Part shown: one piece after another, positions 1-7,535 of the stretch
How the letters are laid out: the number at the start of each line of letters is the position of its first letter
Position numbering within the stretch: the first letter of the stretch is position 1
Assembly: GCA_002482535.1 (NCBI GenBank)
Contig: DLGE01000011.1
Coordinates: 1-64,000 of the forward strand
Length of the DNA stretch: 64,000 bases
From: Peptococcaceae bacterium UBA7702
GTDB taxonomy: Bacteria > Bacillota > Dehalobacteriia > UBA7702
Direction of reading: 5' to 3'
Made by a program: the position numbers and the translations under genes
Notes under the pieces: generated by a model
The model's database searches: none
What the model was told of the DNA's origin: nothing
Seen by the model: only the letters and a program-made list of their open reading frames with translations

Positions 1-45
1 GTTCAGTTCCCAAAGACCGGTGTAAGATGCCCCACTCGGTGGGGC
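1..45 (-). other. Probable rRNA operon leader (partial)
   Basis: Downstream of the promoter at 53-81 the minus strand carries a 7-bp GC hairpin with a 3-base loop (29-45), then CTTTGGGAACTGAAC (1-15). That string resembles the CTTTGAAAACTGAAC-type motif often found in rRNA leaders and spacers of Bacillota. lysS is followed by an rRNA operon in several Bacillota, which fits. The rRNA itself is outside the window, so this is an inference. Confidence 0.5.
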
Positions 46-52
46 GTTATTT

Positions 53-81
53 AATATATCACTTTTAGACGCTAATGTCAA
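53..81 (-). promoter_or_regulatory. Sigma-A promoter reading off the left edge
   Basis: On the minus strand TTGACA (76-81) and TATATT (53-58) are separated by exactly 17 bases, a near-consensus housekeeping promoter. It points toward position 1, away from the lysS stop, so it drives something outside the window. Confidence 0.75.
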
Positions 82-146
82 CACCCTGCTATCAATTTTT
101 TCGTTTTTTTTTGCTTTTCCCGGATATTGACACAATGGCTTCAAAA

Positions 147-1646
147 TTACAATTCTCTTTGGCGCATCGTGGGGAATAGCAGGACGTCTCTGATGGAGGC
201 ACTATCCGTCAAAAGCATCGCCAAACGGTCGATGCCGATGCCGATGCCACCGGTGGGCGGCAGGCCGTATTCCATGGCGGTGAGGTAATCTTCATCCAAA
301 GGATTGGCTTCTTCATCGCCTTTTTTTCTCAATTCCATCTGCCGTTCAAAGCGTTCCCTTTGATCCAGGGGATCGTTCAGTTCCGAGAAAGCGTTGCACA
401 GTTCCCGGCCCAAAACAAAGCCCTCAAAGCGATAGGTAAAATGAGGGTCATCCATCTTTTTGGCCAGGGGTGAGATTTCGATGGGGTAGTCCATAATGAC
501 GGTAGGCTGAATCAGATGCTTTTCCACGGTTACTTCAAAAAGCGCGTTGAGCAAATAGCCCTTCGTGGAGGTATCGTTATCCTCCAGATCAATACCCTTT
601 TCCGCGATAGCCTTTTCCATTTCCGCCACCGTATCGTAGGCGTAGTAGTCGATACCGCTATACTTTTTCACCGCTTCCACCATGGTCATGCGTTCAAAAT
701 GGGAAAAGTCGATGGTTTCACCTTGGCAAACCATGCTGGTACTGCCGTTCACGGCGAGACAGACGTTTTTCAAAAGATCTTCCGTCAATTCGATCATACC
801 TTCATAATCCGTAAAAGCTTCATATAGCTCCATCATGGTAAATTCCGGATTATGACGAATATCGATACCCTCATTCCGAAAAACGCGGCCGATTTCATAG
901 ACCTTTTCCAAACCGCCGACGATCAAACGCTTCAGATGCAGTTCCAAGGCGATACGGAGGTACATTTCCATATCCAGGGTATTGTGATGGGTGATGAAGG
1001 GACGCGCCGCGGCGCCGCCGGCCAAGGTATGCAGAACCGGCGTTTCCACTTCCATATAACCGTGACTGTCAAGATAATGGCGGATGGCGCTGATGATCTT
1101 AGAACGTTTGATGAAGACATCCTTGACTTCGGGATTCATGATCAGATCCACATAACGCTGACGGTAGCGAATCTCCGTATCGGTCAAACCGTGGAATTTC
1201 TCCGGCAGCGGCCTTAAACTTTTAGAAAGAATCTCCCATTGCTCCACACGAACGGAAATCTGCCCCCGCTGGGTACGGAAGACTTCGCCGCTGACACCGA
1301 TGATGTCGCCGATATCCAATAATTTAAGCTGCTTGAAGTTTTCTTCTCCCAGCACGTCGATTTTAAAGAAAAGCTGAAGCGTTCCTTTGATATCGCTGAT
1401 TTCCATAAAGGAAACTTTGCCGTGACCCCGCACAGACATCATACGCCCGGCGACAGCAACTTGCTTGCCTTCCATCTCCTCAAAATCCTCGGTAATGTCC
1501 GTCGTATAGGCGGTGCGCTGAAAACGGTGACCGAAGGGATCTATCCCCAGGTTTCTGAATTCTTCCATTTTGCCGCGGCGAACAATCATCTGGTCATTGA
1601 GATCCTGTTTGGCCCCAATATTTTCATTGATATCCTTTTCTGCCAT
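147..1646 (-). CDS. lysS: Lysyl-tRNA synthetase (class II)
   Basis: This enzyme charges tRNA-Lys with lysine using ATP, in the cytoplasm. The 499-residue length is normal for bacterial class II LysRS. An N-terminal OB-fold anticodon-binding region lies at about residues 55-165. Class II motif 2 shows as FRNEGIDIRHNPEFTMMELY, and motif 3 as GIGIGIDRLAML near the C-terminus. The ATG at 1646 is preceded by GTGAGGA at ribosome-binding distance, a site overlapping the end of greA 10 bases upstream. The two genes are therefore cotranscribed from the greA promoter. No T-box leader is visible. No clear terminator follows before the next promoter at 53-81. Confidence 0.97.
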   Translation of the reverse strand: MAEKDINENIGAKQDLNDQMIVRRGKMEEFRNLGIDPFGHRFQRTAYTTDITEDFEEMEGKQVAVAGRMMSVRGHGKVSFMEISDIKGTLQLFFKIDVLGEENFKQLKLLDIGDIIGVSGEVFRTQRGQISVRVEQWEILSKSLRPLPEKFHGLTDTEIRYRQRYVDLIMNPEVKDVFIKRSKIISAIRHYLDSHGYMEVETPVLHTLAGGAAARPFITHHNTLDMEMYLRIALELHLKRLIVGGLEKVYEIGRVFRNEGIDIRHNPEFTMMELYEAFTDYEGMIELTEDLLKNVCLAVNGSTSMVCQGETIDFSHFERMTMVEAVKKYSGIDYYAYDTVAEMEKAIAEKGIDLEDNDTSTKGYLLNALFEVTVEKHLIQPTVIMDYPIEISPLAKKMDDPHFTYRFEGFVLGRELCNAFSELNDPLDQRERFERQMELRKKGDEEANPLDEDYLTAMEYGLPPTGGIGIGIDRLAMLLTDSASIRDVLLFPTMRQREL

Positions 1647-1656
1647 GAAAATATCC

Positions 1657-2133
1657 TCACTTTTTGATATCGGTAATTTTATACTTCAAGATTCCTGCCG
1701 GCGCCTGAACATCCACGACAGCGCCGACGGCTTTCCCTAAAATGCTGTGTCCCACAGGAGATTCGTTGGAAATCTTATTCTGCATGGGGTCGGCCTCCAT
1801 GGAACCGACAATGGTATAAGTCATCTTTTCGCCGGTTTCCAGGTCCTCTAAGACAATGGTAGAACCCATCACCGCCTTTTTGGCGCCTTCGGCTTCCGTG
1901 ATGATTTTTGCATGAGACAGCTTGCTGCCTAATTCCACGATGCGGCCCTCAATGAACGCCTGCTCGTTTTTGGCATCGTCATATTCGGAGTTTTCCGAAA
2001 GATCACCGAAGTCAATGGCCTGCTTGATCCGGGCGGCCACTTCTCTTCGGCGGACCGTCTTCAAGTTTTCCAATTCGTCCTCTAATTTCTTAAAGCCTTC
2101 CGCTGTTAACAGGACTTCTTGTTCTTCGCTCAT
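1657..2133 (-). CDS. greA: Transcription elongation factor GreA
   Basis: GreA binds stalled RNA polymerase through the secondary channel and stimulates cleavage of backtracked RNA. The 158 residues match the family: an N-terminal antiparallel coiled coil (about residues 5-78, with the conserved DLSENSEYDDAK acidic tip) and a C-terminal FKBP-like domain. The ATG at 2133 has AAGGAG seven bases upstream. It is the first gene of a greA-lysS unit with its own consensus promoter at 2231-2259, separate from the dus-coaX-bioY-birA group upstream. Confidence 0.96.
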   Translation of the reverse strand: MSEEQEVLLTAEGFKKLEDELENLKTVRRREVAARIKQAIDFGDLSENSEYDDAKNEQAFIEGRIVELGSKLSHAKIITEAEGAKKAVMGSTIVLEDLETGEKMTYTIVGSMEADPMQNKISNESPVGHSILGKAVGAVVDVQAPAGILKYKITDIKK

Positions 2134-2230
2134 GATATACTCCTTTGACTATCAATCTACTGAAAAAAGTAATAGAAAAAGACAGTCCTATCGACACAAC
2201 GATAAAACCATCAGATTTTCCATTCAATAT

Positions 2231-2259
2231 ATTATATTTCCCTCTCCTGAAAAAGTCAA
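2231..2259 (-). promoter_or_regulatory. Sigma-A promoter of greA-lysS
   Basis: TTGACT (2254-2259) and a perfect TATAAT (2231-2236) on the minus strand are separated by 17 bases, about 100 bases before the greA start. The site lies between the dus stop and greA, so greA-lysS need not depend on readthrough. Confidence 0.8.
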
Positions 2260-2312
2260 GGTTTCTTCTATAAATATAGTAAAAATACTGAAATAGCGGA
2301 TTTTCCCGGATA

Positions 2313-3404
2313 TTACAGGAAATCTTTATTTTTTTCCGCCAGTTCCCGCAAAAAGTTTTCGATGGCAGCCACTTCCGTCAATTGATTCAGCCGGTGCCGC
2401 GCGGCGGCGGCCTCCCGAAAGCCTTTCACGTACCAACCGAGAAACTTACGCATAAAACGGACGCCCAGCCAAGGGCCGTACAGCTTTGTGCTTTCCCGCA
2501 GCTGCCTGATGGCAAGATCCACACGGCTGTCCACGTTGGGGACGATTTCCGGCTCTTCCCTGAGCACGGCCTTGATGCTTTGAAGCAGCCAGGGATTTCC
2601 CAGCATGCCCCGGGCGACCATGACGCCGTCGCAGCCGGTTTGCCGCAGCATATTTCCGACGTCGGCGGCCTCGAAAATATCGCCGTTGCCGATCACCGGT
2701 ACGGTCAGTGCCGCCTTCACTTTGGCGATAAAATCCCAATCAGCCTTACCGTTATAATACTGTTCCCGATCTCTGCCGTGAACCGTCACTGCGGCAGCTC
2801 CGGCGCTTTCCACACATTTAGCCAGTTCCAACCCTTCTTCACCGCCATCAAAGCCCCGGCGCAGTTTCACGGTGACCGGAACCTCCACGGCTTTGACCAT
2901 GGCCGAGACGATCTTCCCGGCCAAGGGGATGTTTTTTAAGAGCGCCGCGCCTTCGCCGTTATTCACGACTTTCGGTACGGGACAACCCATGTTGATATCA
3001 ATCACCCGCGCACCTTGGGCCGCCGCCCGGCGGGCGGCTTCCGCCATCTCGTAAGGGTCGGCGCCGAAAAGCTGCACGCCGCAAAAAGCCTCTTCTCCCT
3101 TGATATCCATGAGTTGGAAGGTCTTGCGGTTTTCATGAACCAACGCTTTGGCGCAGATCATCTCCGTAAAGCAAAAGGTGGCCCCCATTTCCCAGAGGAT
3201 ACGGCGGAAGACCTTATCGGTGATGCCAGCCATGGGTGCGGCAATCACGGGAAAAGGCTCCTTAGAGCTGCTGGAGTATAAAGCCGACGCCTGCTGCCCG
3301 GGTACCACGTCCCACGGTTCTTTGACGCCTTCTGTTTTCATAGGAGAAATCCCTATCTCAAGGCTTTCCTCCGTCATTTTACTTGGTTTATTGATTTCTT
3401 TCAT
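2313..3404 (-). CDS. dus: tRNA-dihydrouridine synthase (DusB/NifR3 type)
   Basis: This FMN and NADPH-dependent enzyme reduces specific uridines in tRNA to dihydrouridine. The TIM-barrel fold opens with IAAPMAGITDKVFRR, and NMGCPVPKVVNNGEGAAL contains the catalytic cysteine. VTVKLRRG and ARGMLGNPWL fit FMN-binding regions. The open frame gives 363 residues, about 40 more than usual at the N-terminus. In-frame ATGs at residues 10 and 22 are alternatives, and none has a strong ribosome-binding site, so the start is uncertain. It overlaps the end of coaX by 17 bases when the first ATG is used, indicating translational coupling. Confidence 0.92.
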   Translation of the reverse strand: MKEINKPSKMTEESLEIGISPMKTEGVKEPWDVVPGQQASALYSSSSKEPFPVIAAPMAGITDKVFRRILWEMGATFCFTEMICAKALVHENRKTFQLMDIKGEEAFCGVQLFGADPYEMAEAARRAAAQGARVIDINMGCPVPKVVNNGEGAALLKNIPLAGKIVSAMVKAVEVPVTVKLRRGFDGGEEGLELAKCVESAGAAAVTVHGRDREQYYNGKADWDFIAKVKAALTVPVIGNGDIFEAADVGNMLRQTGCDGVMVARGMLGNPWLLQSIKAVLREEPEIVPNVDSRVDLAIRQLRESTKLYGPWLGVRFMRKFLGWYVKGFREAAAARHRLNQLTEVAAIENFLRELAEKNKDFL

Positions 3405-4155
3405 AAAGCATCTTTAATCCGTAGAGGGTTAAAAACGGATCTACCGAAGTGATGTACTCACTTTCCCGTTCCACGAGGCGCCCGTAACCACCGGTGGCGA
3501 CGACTTTGATTTCAACGTTGCCGATTTCTGCCATCATCTTCTTTAAGATTCCGTCCACCTGCCCGGCAAAACCGTAGTAGAAACCGGACTGCATGCTGTG
3601 GGCGCTGTTTTTCCCTACCACCGTAGGGGGTTTCACGTATTCTGTTTTGGAAAGCTTCGCCGCTTTGGCAAAAAGGGCCTCAATGCAGATGCCGATCCCC
3701 GGAGCGATGACGCCGCCGGCGTATTCGCCGCTTTCCGTGATGTAATCAAAGGTGGTACCGGTACCGAAATCGACGACGATCACGGGACCGCCGTAACGTT
3801 TATAGGCGGCAAAACCGTTGGCAATGCGGTCGGCGCCGATTTCCGCCGGGTTGTCCATTTTAATCTTGAGACCCGGGTCAATACGGTCATTCACGACAAG
3901 GGGCTTCATGTGCAGATACTTCCTGGCCATGAAGAACAGAACTTCCGTCAAAGAGGGTACCACGGAACCGATGACGATTCCTTCGATCTCTTCCACGGAA
4001 ATCCCCGCCTGCTCCAAAAACTGCAGAAATTTAACGCCGATCTCATCTTCGGTTTTCTGCCGTTCCGAAGCGATACGCCAATGATTGCGGAGTTTATCTT
4101 TTTCATAAGCGCCAATTACCGTATGGGTATTTCCCACATCAATCGTTAAAAGCAT
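3388..4155 (-). CDS. coaX: Type III pantothenate kinase
   Basis: CoaX phosphorylates pantothenate in the first step of coenzyme A synthesis. This type is not feedback-inhibited by CoA and has the acetate/sugar kinase fold. The N-terminal MLLTIDVGNTHTVIGAY is the phosphate-binding motif; GADRIANGF and VVDFGTGTTFD are conserved family motifs. I place the start at the ATG at 4155 because AAAGGAG lies upstream and the protein then begins at the family-conserved DVGNT (255 residues). The longer open frame to 4239 adds 28 arginine-rich residues read through the end of bioY. It overlaps bioY by 10 bases. Confidence 0.95.
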   Translation of the reverse strand: MLLTIDVGNTHTVIGAYEKDKLRNHWRIASERQKTEDEIGVKFLQFLEQAGISVEEIEGIVIGSVVPSLTEVLFFMARKYLHMKPLVVNDRIDPGLKIKMDNPAEIGADRIANGFAAYKRYGGPVIVVDFGTGTTFDYITESGEYAGGVIAPGIGICIEALFAKAAKLSKTEYVKPPTVVGKNSAHSMQSGFYYGFAGQVDGILKKMMAEIGNVEIKVVATGGYGRLVERESEYITSVDPFLTLYGLKMLYERNQ

Positions 4156-4706
4156 CTTTTCTCCTTTGAGGCGCCATAGCCGACGCCGGCGCGGTAGAGA
4201 CGGTGACCGACGTAAGCCGCCAGAACGATTTTCCCGCAATCACCGGGCAGATAAGGCAGGACGCCCATGGTCAACGCCGCAGTCCAGGATAGCGCCATGG
4301 TATATTTCAGCCAAACCAGCCCCAGGCCGAAAATGGCCAAAAAACCGGGCAGCAGTGCAATGATATAGGATAAAAACCGGTTTTGCTTCATTTTGCCGAT
4401 CAGTGTGCCGCTGATCAGCGGCACAAGCAAAAAACCCCAGAGAAAACCGGCGGTGGGACCCGCCAAAACGCCGATACCGGCGGTGGCGCCGGCAAAAACC
4501 GGCAAGCCGACGGCGCCCAAGAGGATGTATAGGCCAATAGCCGCGGTGCCCCGGGCCGGACCCAAGGCCAATGCCGTCATGTAGACCGCGGCGGTCTGTA
4601 AGGTCAGAGGAATGACGCCCAAAGGAATCACGATTTGGGAACAGATGGCCAAAAGAGCTGCAAAAACCGCGGTCAAAGTCATATCGCGTACTTTTCTTTG
4701 CGCCAT
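4146..4706 (-). CDS. bioY: Biotin transporter BioY (ECF S component)
   Basis: BioY is the membrane substrate-binding subunit for biotin uptake and works with an energy-coupling factor module encoded elsewhere. The protein has about six hydrophobic segments, and the family signature region IPLGVIPLTLQTAAVYMTAL is near the N-terminus. The start at 4706 (MAQRKVRDM) gives 186 residues, typical for BioY, and sits 7 bases after the birA stop. An in-frame ATG at 4727 inside birA is an alternative. Placement between birA and coaX suggests a small vitamin and cofactor operon. Confidence 0.93.
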   Translation of the reverse strand: MAQRKVRDMTLTAVFAALLAICSQIVIPLGVIPLTLQTAAVYMTALALGPARGTAAIGLYILLGAVGLPVFAGATAGIGVLAGPTAGFLWGFLLVPLISGTLIGKMKQNRFLSYIIALLPGFLAIFGLGLVWLKYTMALSWTAALTMGVLPYLPGDCGKIVLAAYVGHRLYRAGVGYGASKEKRCF

Positions 4707-4713
4707 GGCTCTT

Positions 4714-5481
4714 TCAGTCCTTTTCATATACGTCACCGGAGATGATTTTCGCGCCTTTGCCGTTGCCCATATCGAGGAGCAAAAAACCTTCTTCACTGAG
4801 ACCGGCCACTCTTCCCGCCACCTCACCGCCGACGGTTTTGACCATCACATTGCGATCCATGAGCAAAGAGCGTTCCTCCCATTCGGCGAAAAGCTCTTGG
4901 GCCTGACCGTCAAAGTATTGGTCATAGGCGGATTCCAGCCCCAAAAGCAGGCGGCAAAGGAGTTCTTTGCGGTCGATACTGGCACCGAGAAGTTCCTCCA
5001 TACCGGTAGCCGTTTTTTGAACATCCGGCGGCAACTTTGCCGTGGAGAGGTTAACGCCGATGCCGATGACGACATAATGCAGCTTATTTTGATCGGTCTT
5101 CATTTCCGATAAAATACCGCAGAGTTTTTTGCCTTCGGCGTAAATATCGTTGGGCCACTTGATTTCAGCCCCCAAACCGGGATAATACAGCAACCCCCGG
5201 CAAATCCCCACGGCTGTGACAACGGTCAACGCCGCGGCTTTTTCCGGCGTAAAAGCCGGACGAAGCAACAGGGAAAACCACAGTCCGTCCTCGGGGGAAA
5301 ACCAAACCCGATTTCGCCGCCCTCTGGCCGCGCTTTGGCTTTGGGCCGCGACGACGGTACCCATGGGCGCGCCGCTCTCCGCCATTTCATAGCAGAGTGT
5401 ATTGGTGGAGATCGCTTCTTCCTCAAAACGGTAATTCCGGCCCAACCATTTCGTTTTCAATAAATCGTCGATTCGTTCCAT
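4714..5481 (-). CDS. birA: Biotin-protein ligase lacking the repressor domain
   Basis: The enzyme makes biotinyl-AMP and transfers biotin to carboxylase lysines. Motifs include AARGRRNRVWFS (usual form GRGRRGR) and EIKWPNDIY, followed by GILSEM and VIGIGVNLS and a small C-terminal domain. At 255 residues it has no N-terminal winged-helix domain, so unlike Escherichia coli BirA it should not itself bind an operator. The ATG at 5481 has AGGAG upstream, and its site overlaps the end of the YdcZ-type gene, whose TAA abuts this ATG. Confidence 0.94.
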   Translation of the reverse strand: MERIDDLLKTKWLGRNYRFEEEAISTNTLCYEMAESGAPMGTVVAAQSQSAARGRRNRVWFSPEDGLWFSLLLRPAFTPEKAAALTVVTAVGICRGLLYYPGLGAEIKWPNDIYAEGKKLCGILSEMKTDQNKLHYVVIGIGVNLSTAKLPPDVQKTATGMEELLGASIDRKELLCRLLLGLESAYDQYFDGQAQELFAEWEERSLLMDRNVMVKTVGGEVAGRVAGLSEEGFLLLDMGNGKGAKIISGDVYEKD

Positions 5482-5931
5482 TTATACTCCTATTTTGCTC
5501 CGATAAACAAAGAATACACCGACTAACATCAAAATCATGCCGATCACCCGGTTATAGTCCAGTGGGATGCGGTCCGCACCCAACCAGCCAAAGGTATCGA
5601 TTAAAATGCCGATGGTAACCTGCCCAAAAAGAATCCCCACCACCGCAAGGCCGATGCCCAGTTGAGGTGCGGCCACGATCATGGAAATCACGGCGACGAC
5701 GCCAAGGGTACCGCCGATCAGCTGCCATTTGGGTACGGAGACGATTTCCGTAAACTGCCCCCTGCCAAAAACGAGAACCAGCACGATTAAAAGCATGGTA
5801 CCGGTGGCAAAGGACCATAAACCGCTTTCAAAAACACCCACCCGCTTACCGAGGACGGAGTTGATCGGCGACTGGACCGCCGCGGCGGCGCCGCCGATGA
5901 CGACGAACAAAAGATAGATCAATTTACTCAT
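5482..5931 (-). CDS. YdcZ/DUF606-family membrane protein (DMT superfamily)
   Basis: A 149-residue protein with about five hydrophobic helices, typical of the short DUF606 (YdcZ) members of the drug/metabolite transporter superfamily; such half-size proteins may dimerise. The start at 5931 (MSKLIYLLF) follows GGAGG; the longer frame to 6018 adds 29 residues with no ribosome-binding site and overlaps a terminator. Its stop codon abuts the birA start, so it heads the YdcZ-birA-bioY-coaX-dus group. Substrate unknown. A paralogue is at 15541-15978. Confidence 0.85.
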   Translation of the reverse strand: MSKLIYLLFVVIGGAAAAVQSPINSVLGKRVGVFESGLWSFATGTMLLIVLVLVFGRGQFTEIVSVPKWQLIGGTLGVVAVISMIVAAPQLGIGLAVVGILFGQVTIGILIDTFGWLGADRIPLDYNRVIGMILMLVGVFFVYRSKIGV

Positions 5932-5993
5932 AACAGCCTCCGCAAATATACTATATAAAATAGCATATTTTGATCGTTTCGGCAATATAAAAT

Positions 5994-6036
5994 GCAAAAA
6001 ACGCAAAAAGCCCAACATCGTTGCAGGGCTTTTGCG
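5994..6036 (-). terminator. Terminator of the rubrerythrin-like gene
   Basis: A hairpin with 10-bp GC-capped arms (GCAAAAGCCC pairing with GGGCTTTTTGC) followed on the minus strand by GTTTTTTG. It lies just after the rubrerythrin-like stop and before the YdcZ-type gene, closing the upstream operon. Confidence 0.8.
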
Positions 6037-6057
6037 TCAATAAAAATAAATTTCCAA

Positions 6058-6492
6058 TCACTTTTCCAAAATGGACTCCAAAATCTGTGCGTGCCGCTGT
6101 TCATCCGCCATGATCCGGCGAATGATCGATTTGAATTCCTCGCAGCACAGTCTGTTCAGGATTTCCCTGTAAAACGCCGTTCCCTCATACTCGCTGACAA
6201 TGGATTTACGGATGCCCTCCGTAAAATTGCCAATTTTCACCGGCTGAGCTTCCACCCGCGGCGCCCTTTTACCGAAAAGTGTGCAATACAGAAATTGCAG
6301 CGCCTTCAAATGATTTGCCTCATCGTCGGCAATGCCAAAGAGTTTTTTAGCGTCCCTTTCCCGATCGGCCATTTTCGCCAACCGCCGGTATTTTTCCCTG
6401 TCCGTCTTTTCATCTTCCATGGCGACCTTCAACATCTCTTCGAGAACCCAATCACCCCGGGGAAAGTCATCTCCGGCCTTTCCTTTTCCCAC
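6058..6492 (-). CDS. Rubrerythrin-like ferritin-fold protein
   Basis: A 144-residue four-helix protein with diiron-type ligands in order: EDEKTDREKYRRLA, DDEANHLKAL, SEYEGTAFYREIL and DEQRHAQIL. The E..EH/E..H spacing fits rubrerythrin-like peroxide-reducing or ferritin-like proteins. It lacks the rubredoxin FeS4 module, since no paired CxxC motifs are present, so electron delivery must come from elsewhere. A GTG at 6492 is preceded by GGGAGG at 7 bases; the TTG two codons earlier is too close to that site. It is preceded by a 33-residue membrane peptide in the same orientation. Function in oxidative stress is inferred. Confidence 0.8.
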   Translation of the reverse strand: MGKGKAGDDFPRGDWVLEEMLKVAMEDEKTDREKYRRLAKMADRERDAKKLFGIADDEANHLKALQFLYCTLFGKRAPRVEAQPVKIGNFTEGIRKSIVSEYEGTAFYREILNRLCCEEFKSIIRRIMADEQRHAQILESILEK

Positions 6493-6518
6493 GCGCAAGC
6501 CTCCCTTTTTTTGAAATT

Positions 6519-6620
6519 CTAAGAATATTTATTATTGTCATCATCATGATCGTCCATGATAAAAAGCCACCAGACCAGAAAAGCAACCATAAAAAAAATA
6601 AGGATACCAGGAAAATCCAC
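6519..6620 (-). CDS. 33-residue single-span membrane peptide
   Basis: A short frame starting at GTG 6620 with AAGGAG (6631-6636) ten bases upstream. It encodes one hydrophobic helix (FPGILIFFMVAFLVWWLFIM) followed by an acidic tail, MDDHDDDNNKYS, and stops at 6519. The rubrerythrin-like gene begins 26 bases downstream. The tail His/Asp run could bind a metal, but that is speculation. The hydrophobicity pattern and good ribosome-binding site make a real gene likely. I do not recognise a family. Confidence 0.6.
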   Translation of the reverse strand: MDFPGILIFFMVAFLVWWLFIMDDHDDDNNKYS

Positions 6621-6683
6621 TGAGATCACTCTCCTTTGTGTATTTTCTTGCTATCCTATCTTATGACAGAAAAAATCGGATTG

Positions 6684-7175
6684 TTACCTTATTTTCTTTT
6701 TCGTGGGCTCCACCCGTTCTTCGCCGGCAAAAGCGCAGAACAACGCTGCGACTTTACCCATTCCAGGAATATCCCAATCGGGGGCGACGTCATGGAAAGG
6801 CGTCAGCACAAAAAGACGTTCTTTGATGCGGGGGTGAGGAAGCGTCAGGGTTTCCGTGGCCACCGTCTCCCCTTCGTAGACGAGAATATCGAGATCAATG
6901 TTACGGGGACCGTTGACAAACAGTTTCTTCCGTCCCAGCTCCCTTTCGATGCTTTGGGTCAGCATCAGCAGTTCATGGGGATCTTTGTCCGTGGCGATCA
7001 AAACGGCGCCGTTTAAAAAATCATCCTGATCAGCATAACCCCAAGGTTCCGTGATGTAAAGAGAAGAAATACGCCTTATTTCACAGCCGCCTTGTTCCAG
7101 CAAGTCCACGGCTGCCCGAAGGTTCGCCAAAGTGTCGCCGACATTGCTGCCCAAGGCGATCACCGCCTGCTTCAT
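6684..7175 (-). CDS. folK: 6-hydroxymethyl-7,8-dihydropterin pyrophosphokinase
   Basis: FolK transfers pyrophosphate from ATP to 6-hydroxymethyl-dihydropterin, making the substrate for FolP. The 163-residue sequence has VIALGSNVGD at the N-terminus, YITEPWGYADQDDFLNGAV, and the signature GPRNIDLDILVY followed by LPHPRIKERLFVL. The start overlaps the folB stop by four bases (ATGA), so the two are translationally coupled. It is the last gene of the folP-folB-folK folate cluster. Confidence 0.96.
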   Translation of the reverse strand: MKQAVIALGSNVGDTLANLRAAVDLLEQGGCEIRRISSLYITEPWGYADQDDFLNGAVLIATDKDPHELLMLTQSIERELGRKKLFVNGPRNIDLDILVYEGETVATETLTLPHPRIKERLFVLTPFHDVAPDWDIPGMGKVAALFCAFAGEERVEPTKKKIR

Positions 7176-7534
7176 ACCCGTTCCCTCCGCAGCTCCACCC
7201 CGGCGGGGAAGGGCCCAGCACTTCCCGGCGCTTGCGGTTTATCCACCCGCACCGTGGCGGCGCGCACCGGAGAGAAGGTATAGAGAATGCGGTTGATGAT
7301 CGTATAAGCCAGTTTTTCAATGAGATCGAACTTGTTGTTTAGGGTGATATCGGCGACCATGTCGTAAACCGCGCCGTAATTGACGGTTTTCGCCAAGTCG
7401 TCGTCTTCCGCCGCCAAAGTGAGATCCAATTCCAGGATCACGGAGATATAGAAGGTCTGCCCCTCTTTTTTCTCCTGCTCCAAACAACCGTGATAGGCAA
7501 AGAACTCCAGCTGATCAAGGTAAATCTTATCCAT
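7172..7534 (-). CDS. folB: Dihydroneopterin aldolase
   Basis: FolB cleaves dihydroneopterin to 6-hydroxymethyl-dihydropterin and glycolaldehyde. The 120-residue protein starts MDKIYLDQLEFFAYHG, with the family's active-site E (here LEFFAYHGC) and later FDLIEKLAYTI. I place the start at 7534, immediately after the folP stop; the longer frame to 7576 would read back through folP and adds non-homologous residues. The order folP-folB-folK is a common folate operon. Confidence 0.95.
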   Translation of the reverse strand: MDKIYLDQLEFFAYHGCLEQEKKEGQTFYISVILELDLTLAAEDDDLAKTVNYGAVYDMVADITLNNKFDLIEKLAYTIINRILYTFSPVRAATVRVDKPQAPGSAGPFPAGVELRRERV

Positions 7535-7535
7535 T

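Noticed and set aside
3388..4239. Longer start of coaX at 4239
   Set aside because: The extra 28 residues are arginine-rich, overlap bioY, and lack a ribosome-binding site, while the ATG at 4155 has AAAGGAG and begins at the conserved motif.
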